Positions 4,715 through 5,400 of a stretch of DNA of 5,400 bases are shown in pieces. A program made the translations under genes and the position numbers. Positions within the stretch are counted from its first letter, which is position 1; each line of letters begins with the position of its first letter. Origin of the DNA: a bacterium (GTDB taxonomy: Bacteria; Vulcanimicrobiota; Vulcanimicrobiia; Vulcanimicrobiales; SCRA01); assembly GCA_028869325.1 (NCBI GenBank), contig JAGWST010000048.1, forward strand, positions 1 through 5,400. The letters are read 5' to 3'. The notes under the pieces were generated by a model, which searched no databases, was not told the origin of the DNA, and worked only from the letters and a program-made list of their open reading frames with translations.

Positions 4715-5400
4715 TCAAGTCCCTGTCCGGGCCTTGAGGCGATCCATCGCCGCCTGCAGGTCGGTGTGGATGCCTTCCACCGCTTCGCGTTGGAGCTGGG
4801 GGACTAGGCGCCCATAAATGTTCAACGTCGTTGAAGCGGCACTGTGCCCAAGGATAGATTGGACTGTCTTCACCTCGGTACGCTTTGAGGGCAGCCACGT
4901 CGCCGCTGTGTGTCGCATCGCATGAAACGTCACGTTAGGAAGGCCCGCCCGTCTTAGTTCCCTTGATGGCAATCTCGCGTCCGGTGTGGCACATGGATGA
5001 GCGGATCGTAACCACGCCGTGCTGGAGGTCGAGATCGTTCCATTTGAGAGCGCAGACCTCGCCCCGTCGCGCTTCCGTCACCAGCGCAAGGGTGAATGGG
5101 CCGAGCCAGCGAGTACTTCTGCGGCTTGAAGCAGCCGCGCCGCCTGATCGTACGTCAGCGAAGCCGCCTCTTTCGTTGTACTCTTCGGTGAGTCTACGGC
5201 GTCGCAAACGTTGCGCCTGACGATCTGCATCCGCGCAGCCCACCGTAGGACGACGTGAAGCAATCGATGGACATGTAAGACGGTCGTCACCGCAAAACGA
5301 GGGGACGTCTCGGCATTCGGCCTGTCCGCTTTCACGGCGGAGCTGAGGTCCTAACGACGAAAGAGACTTCTTATGTAGCGCCACACAGTCTTCGCCCACC
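4715..5400 (-). pseudogene. Tyrosine recombinase (phage-type integrase), broken and partial
   Basis: Three pieces in two frames together spell a tyrosine recombinase. Piece 1 (about 5350-5105) holds the end of the core-binding domain: VLHVHRLLHVVLRWAARMQ, then NVCDAVDSPK and LTYDQAARLLQAAEVLAG. The frame shifts near 5090-5110 into piece 2 (to about 4950): FTLALVTEARRGEVCALKW with the first catalytic Arg, then TIRSSM and IKGTKTGG with the likely beta-hairpin Lys. The sequence then jumps to piece 3 (about 4945-4715): GLPNVTFHAMRHTAATWL with the His-x-x-Arg box, and ILGHSAASTTLNIYGRL with the second His and nucleophile Tyr. In intact relatives some 80-100 residues normally separate the GTKTG and GLPNVTFH landmarks, so a deletion is likely. 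An in-frame TAG at 5351-5353 also cuts the N-terminal side, which leaves the window. The catalytic residues survive individually, but no full protein can be made. It once mobilised a phage or integrative element; its present place beside tRNA-Sec fits an integration hotspot. Confidence 0.85.

Noticed and set aside
5078..5083. TGA in the integrase frame as a selenocysteine codon, given the nearby selC
   Set aside because: The homology moves into another frame before this TGA (FTLALVTEARRGEV), so it is a frameshift rather than recoding. A second break is a TAG, and integrases are not selenoproteins.
1..5400. CRISPR array, rRNA, complete insertion sequence or defence system
   Set aside because: No regularly spaced repeats, ribosomal RNA sequence, transposase motifs with terminal inverted repeats, or nuclease/helicase defence genes were seen on either strand.

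Overview
This is a GC-rich bacterial chromosome segment, roughly 60-65% G+C by eye. It joins a small, probably catabolic, gene cluster to a selenocysteine tRNA gene and the decayed remains of a tyrosine-recombinase element. The tRNA has the bacterial 8+5 acceptor/T-arm layout with an encoded CCA, so the host is a bacterium that probably makes selenoproteins. The enzyme families and integrase style recall Chloroflexota (Thermomicrobia-like) or another high-GC soil or thermophilic lineage, but this is only an impression and no taxonomic marker is present.

Left part (1-3288, all minus strand): in transcription order, a GntR/HutC-type regulator with a UTRA effector domain, an intact NAD(P)+-dependent aldehyde dehydrogenase, and the first ~312 codons of an alkaline-phosphatase-superfamily phosphohydrolase that runs off the left edge. 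The last two are separated by only 17 nt and are surely co-transcribed. The regulator lies 131 nt upstream of the dehydrogenase; that gap holds a possible promoter and a small palindrome.

Middle (3289-3516): a divergent intergenic region that is AT-richer than its surroundings. It contains three exact TCTAGA palindromes plus a tandem near-repeat. These are good candidates for operators of the adjacent GntR regulator. To the right, on the plus strand, is a complete NAD-dependent epimerase/dehydratase of the extended SDR family (3517-4491). The plausible picture is a regulon in which the GntR protein senses a sugar- or phosphate-type metabolite and controls both an oxidoreductase arm (SDR) and an aldehyde-oxidation/phosphoester-hydrolysis arm. 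The substrate cannot be read from the sequence.

Right part (4492-5400): tRNA-Sec (selC, anticodon UCA) on the minus strand, convergent with the SDR and only 31 nt from its stop. Beyond its 5' end, a tyrosine recombinase/integrase pseudogene (minus strand) is broken by a stop codon, a frameshift and a large internal deletion. A tandem CCCACATT repeat lies between the two. No selenoprotein, selA or selB is visible in the window. No stretch longer than 300 bases is left without a gene or gene remnant.
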